From: Lactobacillus sp.
GTDB taxonomy: Bacteria; Bacillota; Bacilli; Lactobacillales; Lactobacillaceae
Assembly (NCBI GenBank): GCA_022483245.1
Contig: JAKVNR010000001.1
Location: 682,001-746,000 of the forward strand
DNA length: 64,000 bases
Direction: 5' to 3'
The notes below the pieces were generated by a model that was not told where the DNA came from, did no database searches, and was given only the letters and a program-made list of their open reading frames with translations. Positions 9,600 through 18,651 of the stretch are shown here, piece by piece. Position numbers and translations under genes: made by a program. The stretch's first letter is position 1; every line of letters starts with the position of its first letter.

Positions 9600-9608
9600 A
9601 TTTTAGCA
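9600..9608 (-). promoter_or_regulatory. Extended -10 promoter of lepA
   Basis: On the minus strand TGCTAAAAT ends 32 bases before the lepA ATG. The -35 is poorly conserved, as at the other TGCTAAAAT promoters in the window. Confidence 0.55.
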
Positions 9609-9639
9609 AAGCTGACCGCACTTATAAAATATTGCAACC

Positions 9640-9678
9640 AAAAAGCCGTATTTCCCTAATTGAGAAACGCGACTTTTG
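9640..9678 (-). terminator. Terminator of the surface protein gene
   Basis: A stem of about 14 pairs with wobbles (9640-9655 with 9662-9677) is followed by CTTTTTGG on the minus strand, right after the stop at 9687. Confidence 0.7.
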
Positions 9679-9686
9679 TAAAAAAA

Positions 9687-12600
9687 TTAATCTTGCTTGC
9701 GCTTGTGAGTACCAGCTAAACCAAGCATCCCAGCAAGTGAAGCGATTAAACCAAAGGCCATGCCTAAATTAGCAGCGCCAGTTTGTGGCAATTCGTCAGC
9801 GCGGCTAGCAGCTGCAGTTGTGTTAGTTGCATGTGCACTAGCAGCTAATTTGGCTACTGAGGAACTGCGGCTCAGTGAGGATTTGCCAGCAGTTTCTTCA
9901 GCGTTTCCATAATTGCTAGTTCCATCAGTTGGAATCGGCAGTGGCTTGATACCAAAACCAGCATTTTCATCTAAAACTGGCAATGGATCAGCTTGCTCCG
10001 GCAGGTCAGGTAATTCGGTGGTAGAGCCTTGATTATCATTGGTTGAATCACCAGTACCTGTACCAGAACCAGTGCCTTCATTAGCCTTATGCTTTAAGTG
10101 AACTTCATAAGTTTGATCATTCTTGTCATCATGATCAAATACTACGCTTTCGCCTTGCGTGTCATCAGAAACGAGTTCATAGCCTTGGTCTTCAAAGGCT
10201 TTAATATCAGCAGCTGTAGTATAACCAGCGTCTGAACCAGATAGACCTAACAAAGAAGCGCCTCTAAGCTCTTTGTTAGTATCATCGTCAATGTAAGTCA
10301 CATATGCTTTTTGATAGTTGGCCTTGTAAGTAATGTTAACCTCTGTATCTTGACTATCGCCGTTGACATCTTGCTTATCAACTTTAGCTTGACTAGGTGT
10401 GTAACCATCAATAGTTGGGGTGGTAAACGCATCCCATGACCCAGTCGACCAGTTATTCCAAGCAATTTGGTTAGTTACTAGGTCCTTGGTACCGGTCCGG
10501 TTTAAGTCAACAGTTTGTTTTGTTGTCTTAACCGTGCCATCAGGATTTGTTACATTGATTGTCCGGGTAATTGTCTTAGTCTTAGGGTCAGTAACTGGTT
10601 GCGTATTATGCTTAAAGTGAACTTCATAGTAATTATTACTCTTACCATTCTTAATTTCACCGTTCTTGAAGTATGGGTTTGTAAAATCAAAATCACGAGA
10701 AACTAAGATATATCCCTGTTTTTGATACTGGCTAATAACATACGCTGGATAATCCTGATCTGTTGTTCCAAATTTTATTTTTCCACCAGTTTTGCCTTTA
10801 GCATTATCATGTTTTAACACAACTTGATTAGTATCATCGATGTACGTAATTTCTGCAGTCTGGTCATTAGCTGTATAAGTTACAGTCTTAGTAACGTCTT
10901 GATCACCAAACTTAACTGTTGCACCTGCTACAGAAGTTTGATCGGCTGTATATCCTGTTTTGACAGGTGAGGTCACTTCATTAAAAGTTTGACTATCGGC
11001 TGGCGTCCATGTTGTCTTCCCAGTTACCAAGTCTTGAACACCATCTGCAGTGAAATTCAGAGTTTGAACTGAATCTTCAGCGGCCTTTGAACCATCGCTA
11101 TAAACGTAATGAATGGTCTGCTTAACTGGAACCTTACGCGAACCAACTTTTTGCGTTTTATGTTTCAAATAAACATTAAGAGTTTGATCCTCTTTGACGT
11201 TGTTATCGAATTCGCTTGAAGTAACAGGCTTTTCAGTATCAAGCTCGTAATTGTCAAGCTTAATTGTACCAGTATCAGTATCAATCTCGTAATTGTCAAA
11301 CGTCTTTGTACCAGTAATTAATTCTCCGGATTTTCCAGATACATGTTTGCTGCCTAAAACTTGGTTGCCATTGTCCTCGTCATAGTAATTAATAGTCGCC
11401 TTTTGTTCAGCCACGTAAACGATTTTAACGTCCTTGCTCAGATCCTTGTCACCTAGATAATCGGCAGGATTGATCTTGTCACCAGGCTTAACTTCTTTTC
11501 CATTGATAAAGGCACTGAACCCTTCAATTTCAGGAATGTCCATATAAGCTTGGGTGGCATCTGTCGGATCATTTGTGTATTGGACCGGGTCTTCGTTATA
11601 AACAAAGCCTGTATCATCAGAGGTGATAACCCGATTACCTAATTTCTTGTAAACATATTGAATATCAATTGTTTGAGGAATATAGATGCTATCAATGACA
11701 TAAGATCCATTTTTAGTTGGAATAGTGTGATTTTTACCTGGTTTTAACTCAAAATTCTTTTCTACTTCATCACGATAATTCTTGCCTTGATAGGTAAAAT
11801 GAACTTGCATCGTGCCATCTTCACCAGTTTGTGTAAAAACAGCCTTTCCGCCATCATGCCAGTCCTTAACATATTTTTCACCAATTGTTCCAAATGGTGA
11901 CATAGTTCCGGAGGCATTTTCCGGTGCTACTGCTACATAACCGTCAATGACTTTTCCGCCTGCAGTCGTATATTTTTGACCTGACAGCCCTTCTTGTTCT
12001 ACAGGTGTATCAACTTGATTGCCCTCTTCATCGACGTAAGTCGTTACCTGTTTTTTCTTGACAGGAATCATAAAACTAAGTGCTTTATATTCTTTATCAT
12101 TAGTTATCTGATCAAAAACGTCGTAATGCTTTTCTAAGTATTGCGGATCAATTGGGACCTGATTAAACCAAGCTTTTCTTATATAGTCTTCGAATACTCC
12201 AGACTTACCATCATTGTAAATAGTTCCAATTTGTTCTTGGTCAACTGTGATTTTTACGTCGCCAAACTCTTCATATTCAGAATAATCAATTTGCTCAGAT
12301 TTATTTGGGGAAATTACAGTAGTTTGGGCATCTTTTCCATCTCTGTAAACTGTTGCATATACGTTACCCGAACCATCACGATCAGTAGACAAAATCAAAG
12401 TATATTTCCCTTTACTTGCCCAAAAGTAGGTATAGTGGTCTTTATTTTGATCGATTGGCATATCTTTTGGATAATCTGGATCTGAAACTGAGAAGCCAGA
12501 TTCCTTTTGAGTATCTTTTGCGGCAGACTCATTAGAAGACCCATCATTCGTCAAACCATTTGCAGCAGCGACAACAGGTGTTTCTGTTTTCGGCTGATCG

Positions 12601-12872
12601 GTTACTGTGTTATTTACACCTGCAGAGTTTTCTTCATCTGCTTTGGCAGGATTAATATTCTTATCAGCGCCATGAGAGCCTTCACTATTCTCATTAACTT
12701 TCAATGCATCCTGTGTTTCAACACCAGCAGCTTGCACAGTACTGCTATTTGCGATGCCACAGCCCCAGAATACTACGCCCAACAAAACAGATGCAGCGCC
12801 AACGCTTAACTTTCTAATACTAAATCTCTGTTGCACACGCGCTGGCATATTCAAACGTTTCCGACTAAACAA
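9687..12872 (-). CDS. LPQTG-anchored mucus-binding-type surface protein with YSIRK-type signal
   Basis: The start is a TTG with AGGAGG 8 bases upstream. The 1061 residues begin with a YSIRK-type signal (FSIRKLSVGAASVLLG, 17-32; cleavage near 48), then a polar linker to about 125 and a unique region (130-270). MucBP-like strands follow (about 274-330 and 490-575). Then two tandem Mub_B2-like plus MucBP-like units appear (about 575-757 and 765-930), a Gly/Ser/Pro-rich wall-spanning stretch (930-1020), and LPQTG (1028-1032) with a hydrophobic segment and KRKQD tail. It is probably an adhesin attached by SrtA. A cre-overlapped promoter suggests catabolite control. The ligand is not known. Confidence 0.92.
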   Translation of the reverse strand: MFSRKRLNMPARVQQRFSIRKLSVGAASVLLGVVFWGCGIANSSTVQAAGVETQDALKVNENSEGSHGADKNINPAKADEENSAGVNNTVTDQPKTETPVVAAANGLTNDGSSNESAAKDTQKESGFSVSDPDYPKDMPIDQNKDHYTYFWASKGKYTLILSTDRDGSGNVYATVYRDGKDAQTTVISPNKSEQIDYSEYEEFGDVKITVDQEQIGTIYNDGKSGVFEDYIRKAWFNQVPIDPQYLEKHYDVFDQITNDKEYKALSFMIPVKKKQVTTYVDEEGNQVDTPVEQEGLSGQKYTTAGGKVIDGYVAVAPENASGTMSPFGTIGEKYVKDWHDGGKAVFTQTGEDGTMQVHFTYQGKNYRDEVEKNFELKPGKNHTIPTKNGSYVIDSIYIPQTIDIQYVYKKLGNRVITSDDTGFVYNEDPVQYTNDPTDATQAYMDIPEIEGFSAFINGKEVKPGDKINPADYLGDKDLSKDVKIVYVAEQKATINYYDEDNGNQVLGSKHVSGKSGELITGTKTFDNYEIDTDTGTIKLDNYELDTEKPVTSSEFDNNVKEDQTLNVYLKHKTQKVGSRKVPVKQTIHYVYSDGSKAAEDSVQTLNFTADGVQDLVTGKTTWTPADSQTFNEVTSPVKTGYTADQTSVAGATVKFGDQDVTKTVTYTANDQTAEITYIDDTNQVVLKHDNAKGKTGGKIKFGTTDQDYPAYVISQYQKQGYILVSRDFDFTNPYFKNGEIKNGKSNNYYEVHFKHNTQPVTDPKTKTITRTINVTNPDGTVKTTKQTVDLNRTGTKDLVTNQIAWNNWSTGSWDAFTTPTIDGYTPSQAKVDKQDVNGDSQDTEVNITYKANYQKAYVTYIDDDTNKELRGASLLGLSGSDAGYTTAADIKAFEDQGYELVSDDTQGESVVFDHDDKNDQTYEVHLKHKANEGTGSGTGTGDSTNDNQGSTTELPDLPEQADPLPVLDENAGFGIKPLPIPTDGTSNYGNAEETAGKSSLSRSSSVAKLAASAHATNTTAAASRADELPQTGAANLGMAFGLIASLAGMLGLAGTHKRKQD

Positions 12873-13075
12873 AACAATATCCTCCTATGTATTGTCTAAA
12901 AAATGGCCAAACAAAAAACATAAAAAATTGAAGATGCTCAATTACTCAAGTAGCAATCTCTTATGTTTAGTCAATCATTCAATTGTGCAGATAATTTTAT
13001 TTACAATTTTTGACTTTTGTTACATTTGTAACAGTTTTAATAATAGTATTTTTGAACAGAAATACTATTACATGA

Positions 13076-13103
13076 ATATTACATAACTATATATTAGTGT
13101 AAA
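13076..13103 (-). promoter_or_regulatory. Promoter of the surface protein gene
   Basis: On the minus strand the -35 TTTACA (13103-13098) and -10 TAATAT (13081-13076) are 16 bases apart. The -35 is shared with the cre site. The predicted leader is about 195 nt. Confidence 0.55.
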
Positions 13104-13111
13104 CGGTTACA
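13098..13111. promoter_or_regulatory. cre site (CcpA operator)
   Basis: TGTAAACGGTTACA matches the catabolite-responsive element consensus TGWAANCGNTNWCA at every fixed position. It covers the -35 of the surface protein promoter, a position expected to give repression by CcpA during growth on preferred sugars. Confidence 0.65.
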
Positions 13112-13152
13112 ATAAGATACCAGTAAGTATTTAGGCATAGTCGATGAAAGCC

Positions 13153-13167
13153 CGTCACACCCCCCCC
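13153..13167. repeat. CGTCACA + C8 tract, copy 2
   Basis: CGTCACA followed by eight C parallels the tract at 3969-3984. The flanks do not align well, so this is a short shared motif rather than a long repeat. Confidence 0.5.
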
Positions 13168-13258
13168 ATACGTGCAAAAGGAACGAACCAATTACAAGTT
13201 CACTCTTTTTCAAACAGGGTTTATATAAATCTGTTTTATGGTTTATTTTTGAGCATAC

Positions 13259-13281
13259 AAAAAGCGCCCGGGCTCGGACGC
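13259..13281 (-). terminator. Terminator of the small minus-strand transcript
   Basis: On the minus strand GCGTCCG-AGCC-CGGGCGC forms a 7-bp stem followed by TTTTTG. It closes the transcript predicted to start near 13566. Confidence 0.7.
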
Positions 13282-13310
13282 TATGTTTGATATACTTGGC
13301 CAAAATTGTT

Positions 13311-13409
13311 TCAATGTTTCGTGACTCCGATTTTAGTCGATTTAGCTCTACGGCTAATTATTTGTTCAATAATCATAATCCCGATTAATAAGCCAGTGCC
13401 ATTGGGCAC
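13311..13409 (-). CDS. Candidate small hydrophobic peptide, Fst-like or remnant
   Basis: A 32-codon frame from GTG encodes a peptide with a hydrophobic core (GTGLLIGIMII), then EQIISRRAK and a basic tail. This is the layout of Fst/holin-like type I toxins: a short membrane helix with a charged C-terminus. The strong GGAGG at 13464-13468 is about 55 bases upstream, too far for this GTG, and the intervening frame ends in TAG at 13416-13418. The start may therefore have been lost by an indel. It lies in a predicted RNA of about 300 nt with its own promoter and terminator, and a convergent terminator faces it. Identification is by architecture only. Confidence 0.35.
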   Translation of the reverse strand: MPNGTGLLIGIMIIEQIISRRAKSTKIGVTKH

Positions 13410-13506
13410 ACACGCCTAGTTTAACCAATGAAAAATAAAAACATTATGAAACCAAAAGAAAAACCTCCAAAATTGAACTTTTATGTCCAACTCTGAAGGT
13501 TAACCT

Positions 13507-13535
13507 CACTATCTCTAGACCAGATAGTGCTTTTT
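13507..13535 (+). terminator. Hairpin terminator facing the small transcript (possible antisense RNA end)
   Basis: CACTATCT-CTAGACC-AGATAGTG is a perfect 8-bp stem followed by CTTTTTG on the plus strand. No plus-strand protein gene precedes it, so it would end a short RNA antisense to the 5' part of the minus-strand transcript. On the minus strand it forms a 5' leader hairpin. Confidence 0.6.
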
Positions 13536-13572
13536 GTGTAGTTCTATTCAAAACTGTTTCAATTACAAAATC

Positions 13573-13581
13573 ACTATATCA
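13573..13581 (-). promoter_or_regulatory. Extended -10 of the small minus-strand transcript
   Basis: TGATATAGT (TG-n-TATAGT) is read on the minus strand, with predicted initiation near 13566. The -35 is weak. Confidence 0.45.
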
Positions 13582-13678
13582 TGTCTAAACAGCCAAAGCA
13601 TATTTATTGTATAGAAATATTTTAATGTGACCAAGCTACCAGTTTTTTTATTATTTACACTCGTTATAGCACGATGCA

Positions 13679-13722
13679 GAAAAAAGCATTACCTCTTGTA
13701 GCGATCAGGTAATGCTTTTTGA
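13679..13722. terminator. Terminator downstream of dnaJ
   Basis: A perfect 14-bp stem (13681-13694 with 13707-13720) has T-runs in both directions. It is the end of the hrcA-grpE-dnaK-dnaJ unit. Confidence 0.85.
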
Positions 13723-13809
13723 GTTTTGTGACTTTGTCATTTTGACCTTGTTGCACGTTTATTATAACAGGTTAATTAGAAAAAGACACAATAATTGACC
13801 ATACAGCCC

Positions 13810-14955
13810 TTATTCGCCATTCAGCTTATCTTTCAGCCGTTCAAAGAAGTTCTTCGCCTGTGGTGGTACTTCGCCTCCGCCAGCCTTAACATAATCAACC
13901 AGCGCATCCCGCTGCTCCTGATTCAGGTGCTTTGGAATAACCACCTTCGCGGTAACTTCTTGGTTGCCCCGGCCTGATCCGTGCAGACTCGGCACACCCT
14001 TGCCGCGCAAAGTGAAGACCGTTTCTGGCTGCGTTCCGGCAGGAATCCGCAAGTTCTCTTCACCATCAACCGTCTGCACCTTGATTTCATCACCAAGCGT
14101 AGCTTGAGCGAAGGTAATCTGCACTTCGGTATACAAGGTCGTCCCGCGCCGCTTAAAGGTCTTGCTCGGCCGCACGCGAATTTCTAAGTACAAGTTCCCG
14201 TACGGGCCGCCGTTTTTACCAGCGTCGCCTTGTCCTTGCAAAGTCACCTGTGTGCCATTATCAACCCCGGCTGGAATAGTCGCATCCAAGGCAACTTTCT
14301 TATTGACTAAACCTTTACCTTGGCAAGTCTTGCATGGGTGCTGAATGATCTTCCCAGTCCCATGACACTTATCGCAGACTACTTGCTGCTGGAAAATCGT
14401 GTACGGATTGCTCCGGTTAGTTTGCAAAACTACCCCAGTACCGCCGCACTTGTCACAGACCAATGGGTGGGTCCCATGCTCAGTCCCCATCCCGTGACAG
14501 GTTTCGCAGGTTTCATCCCGGTTATAAGCCAAATGCAGCTTGCGGCCTTTAACCGCGTCCATAAAGTCAATCGTAATTGTTTGGTCCAAGTCAGCCCCGC
14601 GCGTTGGCGCTGTCGGATCCACTTGCCGCTGCCGCCGGGCACCGCCAAAGAAGTCGTTGAAGATGTCGCTGAAGTCGCCAAAACCGCTGAAGCCTTGACC
14701 ACCAAAGCCCTGGCCGCCAAAGCCAGCTTGACCGTTGGCCCCAGCCTGACCAAATTGGTCGTACTGAGCCCGTTTTTGCTGGTCATGCAACACTTCATAA
14801 GCTTCGTTGACCTGCTTGTATTTTTCCTCGGCTCCGGGTTCATGGTTCAAATCTGGGTGATATTTTTTCGCCAGCCGCCGGTAAGCTTTACTGATCTCAG
14901 CATCGCTAGCGTTGCGATCTACCCCTAAAACCTTGTAGTAATCTTCTTGTGCCAT
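13810..14955 (-). CDS. dnaJ: Chaperone protein DnaJ (Hsp40)
   Basis: This 381-aa type I J-protein is the co-chaperone that delivers substrates to DnaK and stimulates its ATPase. It has a J domain with HPD (33-35), a Gly/Phe-rich linker, four CxxCxGxG zinc motifs, and the C-terminal substrate domain. The chosen ATG (MAQEDYY) has AAGGAG 7 bases upstream; a TTG two codons earlier is less likely. It follows dnaK after a strong intercistronic hairpin. It belongs to the HrcA-controlled heat-shock operon. Confidence 0.97.
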   Translation of the reverse strand: MAQEDYYKVLGVDRNASDAEISKAYRRLAKKYHPDLNHEPGAEEKYKQVNEAYEVLHDQQKRAQYDQFGQAGANGQAGFGGQGFGGQGFSGFGDFSDIFNDFFGGARRQRQVDPTAPTRGADLDQTITIDFMDAVKGRKLHLAYNRDETCETCHGMGTEHGTHPLVCDKCGGTGVVLQTNRSNPYTIFQQQVVCDKCHGTGKIIQHPCKTCQGKGLVNKKVALDATIPAGVDNGTQVTLQGQGDAGKNGGPYGNLYLEIRVRPSKTFKRRGTTLYTEVQITFAQATLGDEIKVQTVDGEENLRIPAGTQPETVFTLRGKGVPSLHGSGRGNQEVTAKVVIPKHLNQEQRDALVDYVKAGGGEVPPQAKNFFERLKDKLNGE

Positions 14956-14975
14956 CTGCAAGCTCCTTACACTGA

Positions 14976-15011
14976 AAAGAAAAGAACTACTTGCTAGCAG
15001 TTCTTTTCTTT
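14976..15011 (-). terminator. Intercistronic hairpin between dnaK and dnaJ
   Basis: A perfect 13-bp stem (14976-14988 with 14999-15011) carries a U-rich 3' arm on the minus strand. It may act as a partial terminator or stabilise the upstream dnaK mRNA. Confidence 0.6.
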
Positions 15012-15035
15012 AAAAATCACTTTATTGTAAACCTT

Positions 15036-16895
15036 TTACTTGTCTGGGTCTACCTTGTGGAAGTCGCCGTTGACGGTGTCGCCATTGCCGCCATTGTTGT
15101 CACTGCCACCATTATTTGGTTGGCCGCCTTGCGGGCCAGCTTGACCAGCAGCGCCTTGGGCACCGCCGTTTTGTTGGTAAAGCTTAACGGCTAAATCTTG
15201 GGCAGCCTTAGCTAAAGCGTCCTTCTTGGCCTTCATTTCGTCCAAGTCGTTGTCCTTTTGTGCCTTCTTCAAGTCGTCTAAGGCAGCTTGGACTTTCTTA
15301 GTGTCGGCTTCGTCAACTTTGCCCTTGGTTTCCTTCAAGGTCTTTTCAGTCGTGAAGATCAACTGGTCAACTTCGTTGCGCAGCTTAGCTTCTTCTTCAC
15401 GCTTCTTATCTTCGTCAGCGTGCTCTTCAGCATCCTTCTTCATCTTTTCAATTTCTTCATCAGACAAGCCCGAAGAATCCTTGATGGTAATCTTTTGTTC
15501 CTTGCCAGTCCCCATGTCCTTGGCAGAAACGTTGACAATCCCGTTCTTGTCAATGTCGAAGGTAACTTGAATTTGTGGAACGCCACGTGGTGCAGGTGGA
15601 ATATCAGTCAATTCGAACCGGCCTAAAGTCTTGTCGTCGGCAGCCATTGGCCGTTCACCTTGCAAGACATGCACGTCAACTGCTGGTTGGTTATCAGCTG
15701 CCGTTGAGAAGATTTGACTCTTTGAAGTTGGGATGGTGGTGTTTCTGTCGATTAATTTCGTGAAGACACCGCCCATAGTTTCAATCCCTAGTGACAATGG
15801 AGTAACGTCCAGCAAGACGATATCCTTCACATCACCTGAAATTACGCCGCCTTGAATAGCAGCACCCATGGCCACTGCTTCGTCAGGGTTGATTGAGTGG
15901 TCAGGTTCTTTGCCAGACCATTCCTTAACAGCTTTTTGAACAGCTGGGATTCTAGTTGAACCACCGTTTAAGATGACCTTGTCGATATCGTTAACCGTTA
16001 AGTCGGCATCCTTCAAAGCATTGTCAAATGGGATCTTGGTCTTTTCAACTAAGTCAGCCGTTAATTCATCGAACTTAGCCCGGGTTAAGTCAGCTTCCAA
16101 GTGCAATGGGCCAGCTTCACCAGCAGAAATAAACGGTAAGGAAATGTGGGTCGTTGAAACGCCTGACAAGTCCTTCTTGGCCTTTTCAGCTGCGTCCTTT
16201 AACCGCTGCATTGCCATCTTGTCTTTTGACAAGTCCACGCCGTTGTCAGCCTTAAAGTTCTTAACCAGCCAATCCATAATCCGCTTGTCGAAGTCGTCAC
16301 CACCCAAATTAGTGTCACCGTTAGTGGACAAAACTTGGAAGACGCCATCGCCTAATTGCAGAACGGATACGTCGAAAGTACCACCGCCGAGGTCGTAAAC
16401 CAGGACCTTTTCATCTTTATCTTTGTTCAAACCAAAGGCTAAAGCAGAAGCAGTTGGTTCGTTGATGATCCGTTGGACATTCAAGCCAGCAATCTTGCCG
16501 GCATCTTTAGTTGCTTGCCGTTGTGCGTCGTTGAAGTAGGCTGGCACAGTAATAACAGCGTCGGTTACCTTTTCACCAAGGTAGTCTTCTGAGAACTTCT
16601 TGATGTATTGCAGGATGAAAGCAGAAATTTGTTGCGGGGTATAAGTCTTGTCGCCGACTTTAACCTTATAGTCGCTTTCACCCATGTGGCGCTTAATTGA
16701 AGAAATGGTGTTCGGGTTGGTAATGGCTTGGCGCTTGGCAACTGCCCCAACTTGCATTTCACCATCTTTAAAAGCAACAACAGATGGAGTGGTCCGGTCC
16801 CCTTCTGGGTTGGTAATAATCTTTGGTTCTTTTCCTTCCAGAACGGCAACAGCTGAGTTAGTCGTTCCTAAATCGATCCCAATAACTTTGCTCAT
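15036..16895 (-). CDS. dnaK: Molecular chaperone DnaK (Hsp70)
   Basis: This 619-aa ATP-driven chaperone handles protein folding and stress protection. It starts with the ATPase motif [10 protein letters not shown], followed by phosphate motif [10 protein letters not shown], the adenosine motif [11 protein letters not shown], the linker [11 protein letters not shown] and the peptide-binding domain. A lid follows, with a Gly/Gln/Asn-rich tail (about 575-610) as is usual in Gram-positive DnaK. It lies 15 bases after grpE and ahead of dnaJ in the HrcA regulon. Confidence 0.98.
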   Translation of the reverse strand: MSKVIGIDLGTTNSAVAVLEGKEPKIITNPEGDRTTPSVVAFKDGEMQVGAVAKRQAITNPNTISSIKRHMGESDYKVKVGDKTYTPQQISAFILQYIKKFSEDYLGEKVTDAVITVPAYFNDAQRQATKDAGKIAGLNVQRIINEPTASALAFGLNKDKDEKVLVYDLGGGTFDVSVLQLGDGVFQVLSTNGDTNLGGDDFDKRIMDWLVKNFKADNGVDLSKDKMAMQRLKDAAEKAKKDLSGVSTTHISLPFISAGEAGPLHLEADLTRAKFDELTADLVEKTKIPFDNALKDADLTVNDIDKVILNGGSTRIPAVQKAVKEWSGKEPDHSINPDEAVAMGAAIQGGVISGDVKDIVLLDVTPLSLGIETMGGVFTKLIDRNTTIPTSKSQIFSTAADNQPAVDVHVLQGERPMAADDKTLGRFELTDIPPAPRGVPQIQVTFDIDKNGIVNVSAKDMGTGKEQKITIKDSSGLSDEEIEKMKKDAEEHADEDKKREEEAKLRNEVDQLIFTTEKTLKETKGKVDEADTKKVQAALDDLKKAQKDNDLDEMKAKKDALAKAAQDLAVKLYQQNGGAQGAAGQAGPQGGQPNNGGSDNNGGNGDTVNGDFHKVDPDK

Positions 16896-16910
16896 CGATA
16901 AGCTTCCTTT

Positions 16911-17492
16911 CTACTGTGCCACGACAACCATGGCTGGTCTTAATGTTCGATCTTTATATTGATAGCCTTTTTGCAAAACCTGGACGACCTTGTCTTTTTG
17001 ATCATCATTCTCAGCAGCAACAGTTTGCACTGCCTGGTGGACTGTCGGATCAAAAGTTTCGCCGTCAGCTTTAATTTCAGTAATTCCGTGGTCGGCTAGC
17101 GATTTAACTAGCAAGTCCAGCGTCATTTGCACGCCTTTTTTCAGCTGCTTGGATGCGTCATCATCAGCTTGCACAGCTAATGCCCGCTCCAAGTTGTCAA
17201 CTGCTGGCAAGACATCTTTAGCTAAATCTTGCGACTGATACTTGATCAGCTGAGCTCGCTCTTTGCTATAGCGCTTTTGCGCGTTCTGCAGTTCAGCTTG
17301 ACCGCGCAAAAACTTGTCTTGCCAGTCATTAGCATCTTTGGTCAGCTTGTCAATTTCGGCCTGGCTGACTTTAACCTGCTTGGGCTGCTCGGCTTTAGCG
17401 GCCTTCTTAGTTTCAGCAGTTTTGGCTTCTTTAATCGGTTCAGCTTTGGCGCTGGTTGGCTTTTTTTCTTGTTCTTTTTTCGCTTGCGTCAT
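16911..17492 (-). CDS. grpE: Nucleotide exchange factor GrpE
   Basis: This 193-aa factor releases ADP from DnaK. A Lys/Glu/Ala-rich disordered N-terminus (1-45) is followed by the long coiled coil and the compact beta domain with the typical ending [11 protein letters not shown]. Its ribosome-binding site (AGGAGG) overlaps the hrcA stop codon (TAGGAGG), giving tight coupling between the repressor and chaperone genes. Confidence 0.97.
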   Translation of the reverse strand: MTQAKKEQEKKPTSAKAEPIKEAKTAETKKAAKAEQPKQVKVSQAEIDKLTKDANDWQDKFLRGQAELQNAQKRYSKERAQLIKYQSQDLAKDVLPAVDNLERALAVQADDDASKQLKKGVQMTLDLLVKSLADHGITEIKADGETFDPTVHQAVQTVAAENDDQKDKVVQVLQKGYQYKDRTLRPAMVVVAQ

Positions 17493-17501
17493 GCTAGCCT
17501 C

Positions 17502-18551
17502 CTATTGTAATCCGTTATAGTAATCCAGCAATTTTTCAGCTAGGGCCTGCCGGAAAAATTCCAATAAACCAATCATTTGCGAATATGGCATATTGGTTGG
17601 GCCCAGCAAAGCAATGCGGCCTTGCCCATGCTCGCCAACGCTGTAGTTAGCCGTCAGCAAACTGTAGTTTTTCAGCAAGTCGTCTTCCATTTCTGGTCCA
17701 AGCCGCACTTGCACTGGGAACCGCCCCATCTCGCTTTGCCCTGGCAAGTCAAACCAATCGCTCCAAGCCCGGTCGGAATCAATCAACTCATACAGCGACT
17801 TGATGTCGCTGACATCAGTTTCAACTGGGTTATTGAGCAGGTTGATTTGACCATCAACGTACATCTGCTCGCTGGCAGCATCTTTAAACACATCTTCAAC
17901 TAGGTCCAGCAGCAAACCTGCATGGCTTGTGTTGCCCAGGTGCTGACTGATTGCCGCAAACAGTTCCGGCGTAATCTGGCTGACGGGCAAACCAACTAGC
18001 TGATCATTGATCAAGCGGACCGCCTTTTCAATCTCCTCGCCAGACACGCCTCTAGCCAAGCCATAAACTTGGTTGCGGACATTGCCGTCGCTGGTGACTA
18101 AAATCGCCATCACTTGCCGGCTGGAAACTGGCACGATCCGAAAGCCGGTGACTCTCACATCGACTGCTTCCGGGCCGACCGCAAAGGCAGTGTAATTAGT
18201 CAAATCAGACAAAATCTTGGCAGCTTCTTGAATGATTGCGTTCACCTGGTGGAACGGCTGATTCAGTTTATCGCCAATCTGCTGGTAAATTTTTTGCGGC
18301 AGCTGAATTGGCTCAACCAACTTGTCTAAATAGTAGCGGTAGCCGCGCGCTGATGGCACCCGGCCGCTTGAAGAGTGCGTCTTTTCGATCAAGCCCTGAT
18401 CTTCCAGGACTGCCATTTCATTTCTGATCGTGGCAGATGAAACTTTGATCGGCAATTGCTGCATGACCGTCTTGGAGCCAACTGGCTCATGCGACTGGGT
18501 AAAATCTTGAATAATTGTTTTGAGAATTAACTCTTGTCGTTTGGTCAACAT
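17502..18551 (-). CDS. hrcA: Heat-inducible transcription repressor HrcA
   Basis: HrcA (349 aa) binds CIRCE operators and is kept active by GroEL, so it represses chaperone genes until stress. The N-terminal winged helix includes [18 protein letters not shown], and a C-terminal GAF-like dimer domain follows. The ATG at 18551 (MLTKRQEL) is chosen because GCGAGG lies just upstream; the in-frame TTG at 18566 overlaps the operator. Two CIRCE-like elements flank its promoter, so it autoregulates hrcA-grpE-dnaK-dnaJ. Confidence 0.97.
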   Translation of the reverse strand: MLTKRQELILKTIIQDFTQSHEPVGSKTVMQQLPIKVSSATIRNEMAVLEDQGLIEKTHSSSGRVPSARGYRYYLDKLVEPIQLPQKIYQQIGDKLNQPFHQVNAIIQEAAKILSDLTNYTAFAVGPEAVDVRVTGFRIVPVSSRQVMAILVTSDGNVRNQVYGLARGVSGEEIEKAVRLINDQLVGLPVSQITPELFAAISQHLGNTSHAGLLLDLVEDVFKDAASEQMYVDGQINLLNNPVETDVSDIKSLYELIDSDRAWSDWFDLPGQSEMGRFPVQVRLGPEMEDDLLKNYSLLTANYSVGEHGQGRIALLGPTNMPYSQMIGLLEFFRQALAEKLLDYYNGLQ

Positions 18552-18566
18552 GTTATCGCCTCGCAA

Positions 18567-18593
18567 TTAGCACTTGCCATTCGGCTTTGCTAA
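18567..18593. promoter_or_regulatory. CIRCE element, proximal copy
   Basis: TTAGCACTT-N9-CTTTGCTAA compared with TTAGCACTC-N9-GAGTGCTAA: 8 of 9 in the left arm and 6 of 9 in the right. It overlaps the predicted transcription start of hrcA. Confidence 0.75.
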
Positions 18594-18601
18594 CAACTAA
18601 T

Positions 18602-18629
18602 AGGATACCATATCTTGGCACATTTGCAA
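18602..18629 (-). promoter_or_regulatory. Promoter of the hrcA operon
   Basis: On the minus strand -35 TTGCAA (18629-18624) and -10 TATCCT (18607-18602) are 16 bases apart. They lie between and within the two CIRCE copies. Confidence 0.5.
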
Positions 18630-18641
18630 GCCGAGTGCTAA
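18615..18641. promoter_or_regulatory. CIRCE element, distal copy
   Basis: TTGGCACAT-N9-GAGTGCTAA: 6 of 9 in the left arm and a perfect right arm. It covers the predicted -35 region of the hrcA promoter. Confidence 0.75.
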
Positions 18642-18651
18642 TCCTTTTGCA

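Larger units (their letters stand above)
12873..13809. other. Long intergenic region between dnaJ and the surface protein gene
   Basis: This 937-bp AT-rich stretch holds the dnaJ terminator, a candidate small-RNA/peptide locus (about 13259-13581), a C8 tract, a cre site over a sigma-A-type promoter, and a roughly 195-nt untranslated leader of the surface protein gene. The leader contains the inverted repeat GTTACA-TT-TGTAAC (13019-13032). No full-length protein gene is evident. Confidence 0.7.

Noticed and set aside
13019..13032. GTTACA-TT-TGTAAC inverted repeat as a second cre site
   Set aside because: It lacks the central CG of cre. It may be an operator for another regulator, but nothing supports a name.
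13094..13303. 69-codon minus-strand frame across the C8 tract
   Set aside because: It runs through a terminator hairpin, the C-tract and the cre/promoter region, has odd composition and no recognisable motif.
15973..16398. 141-codon plus-strand frame inside dnaK
   Set aside because: Antisense to a highly conserved gene; its composition mirrors dnaK codon bias.
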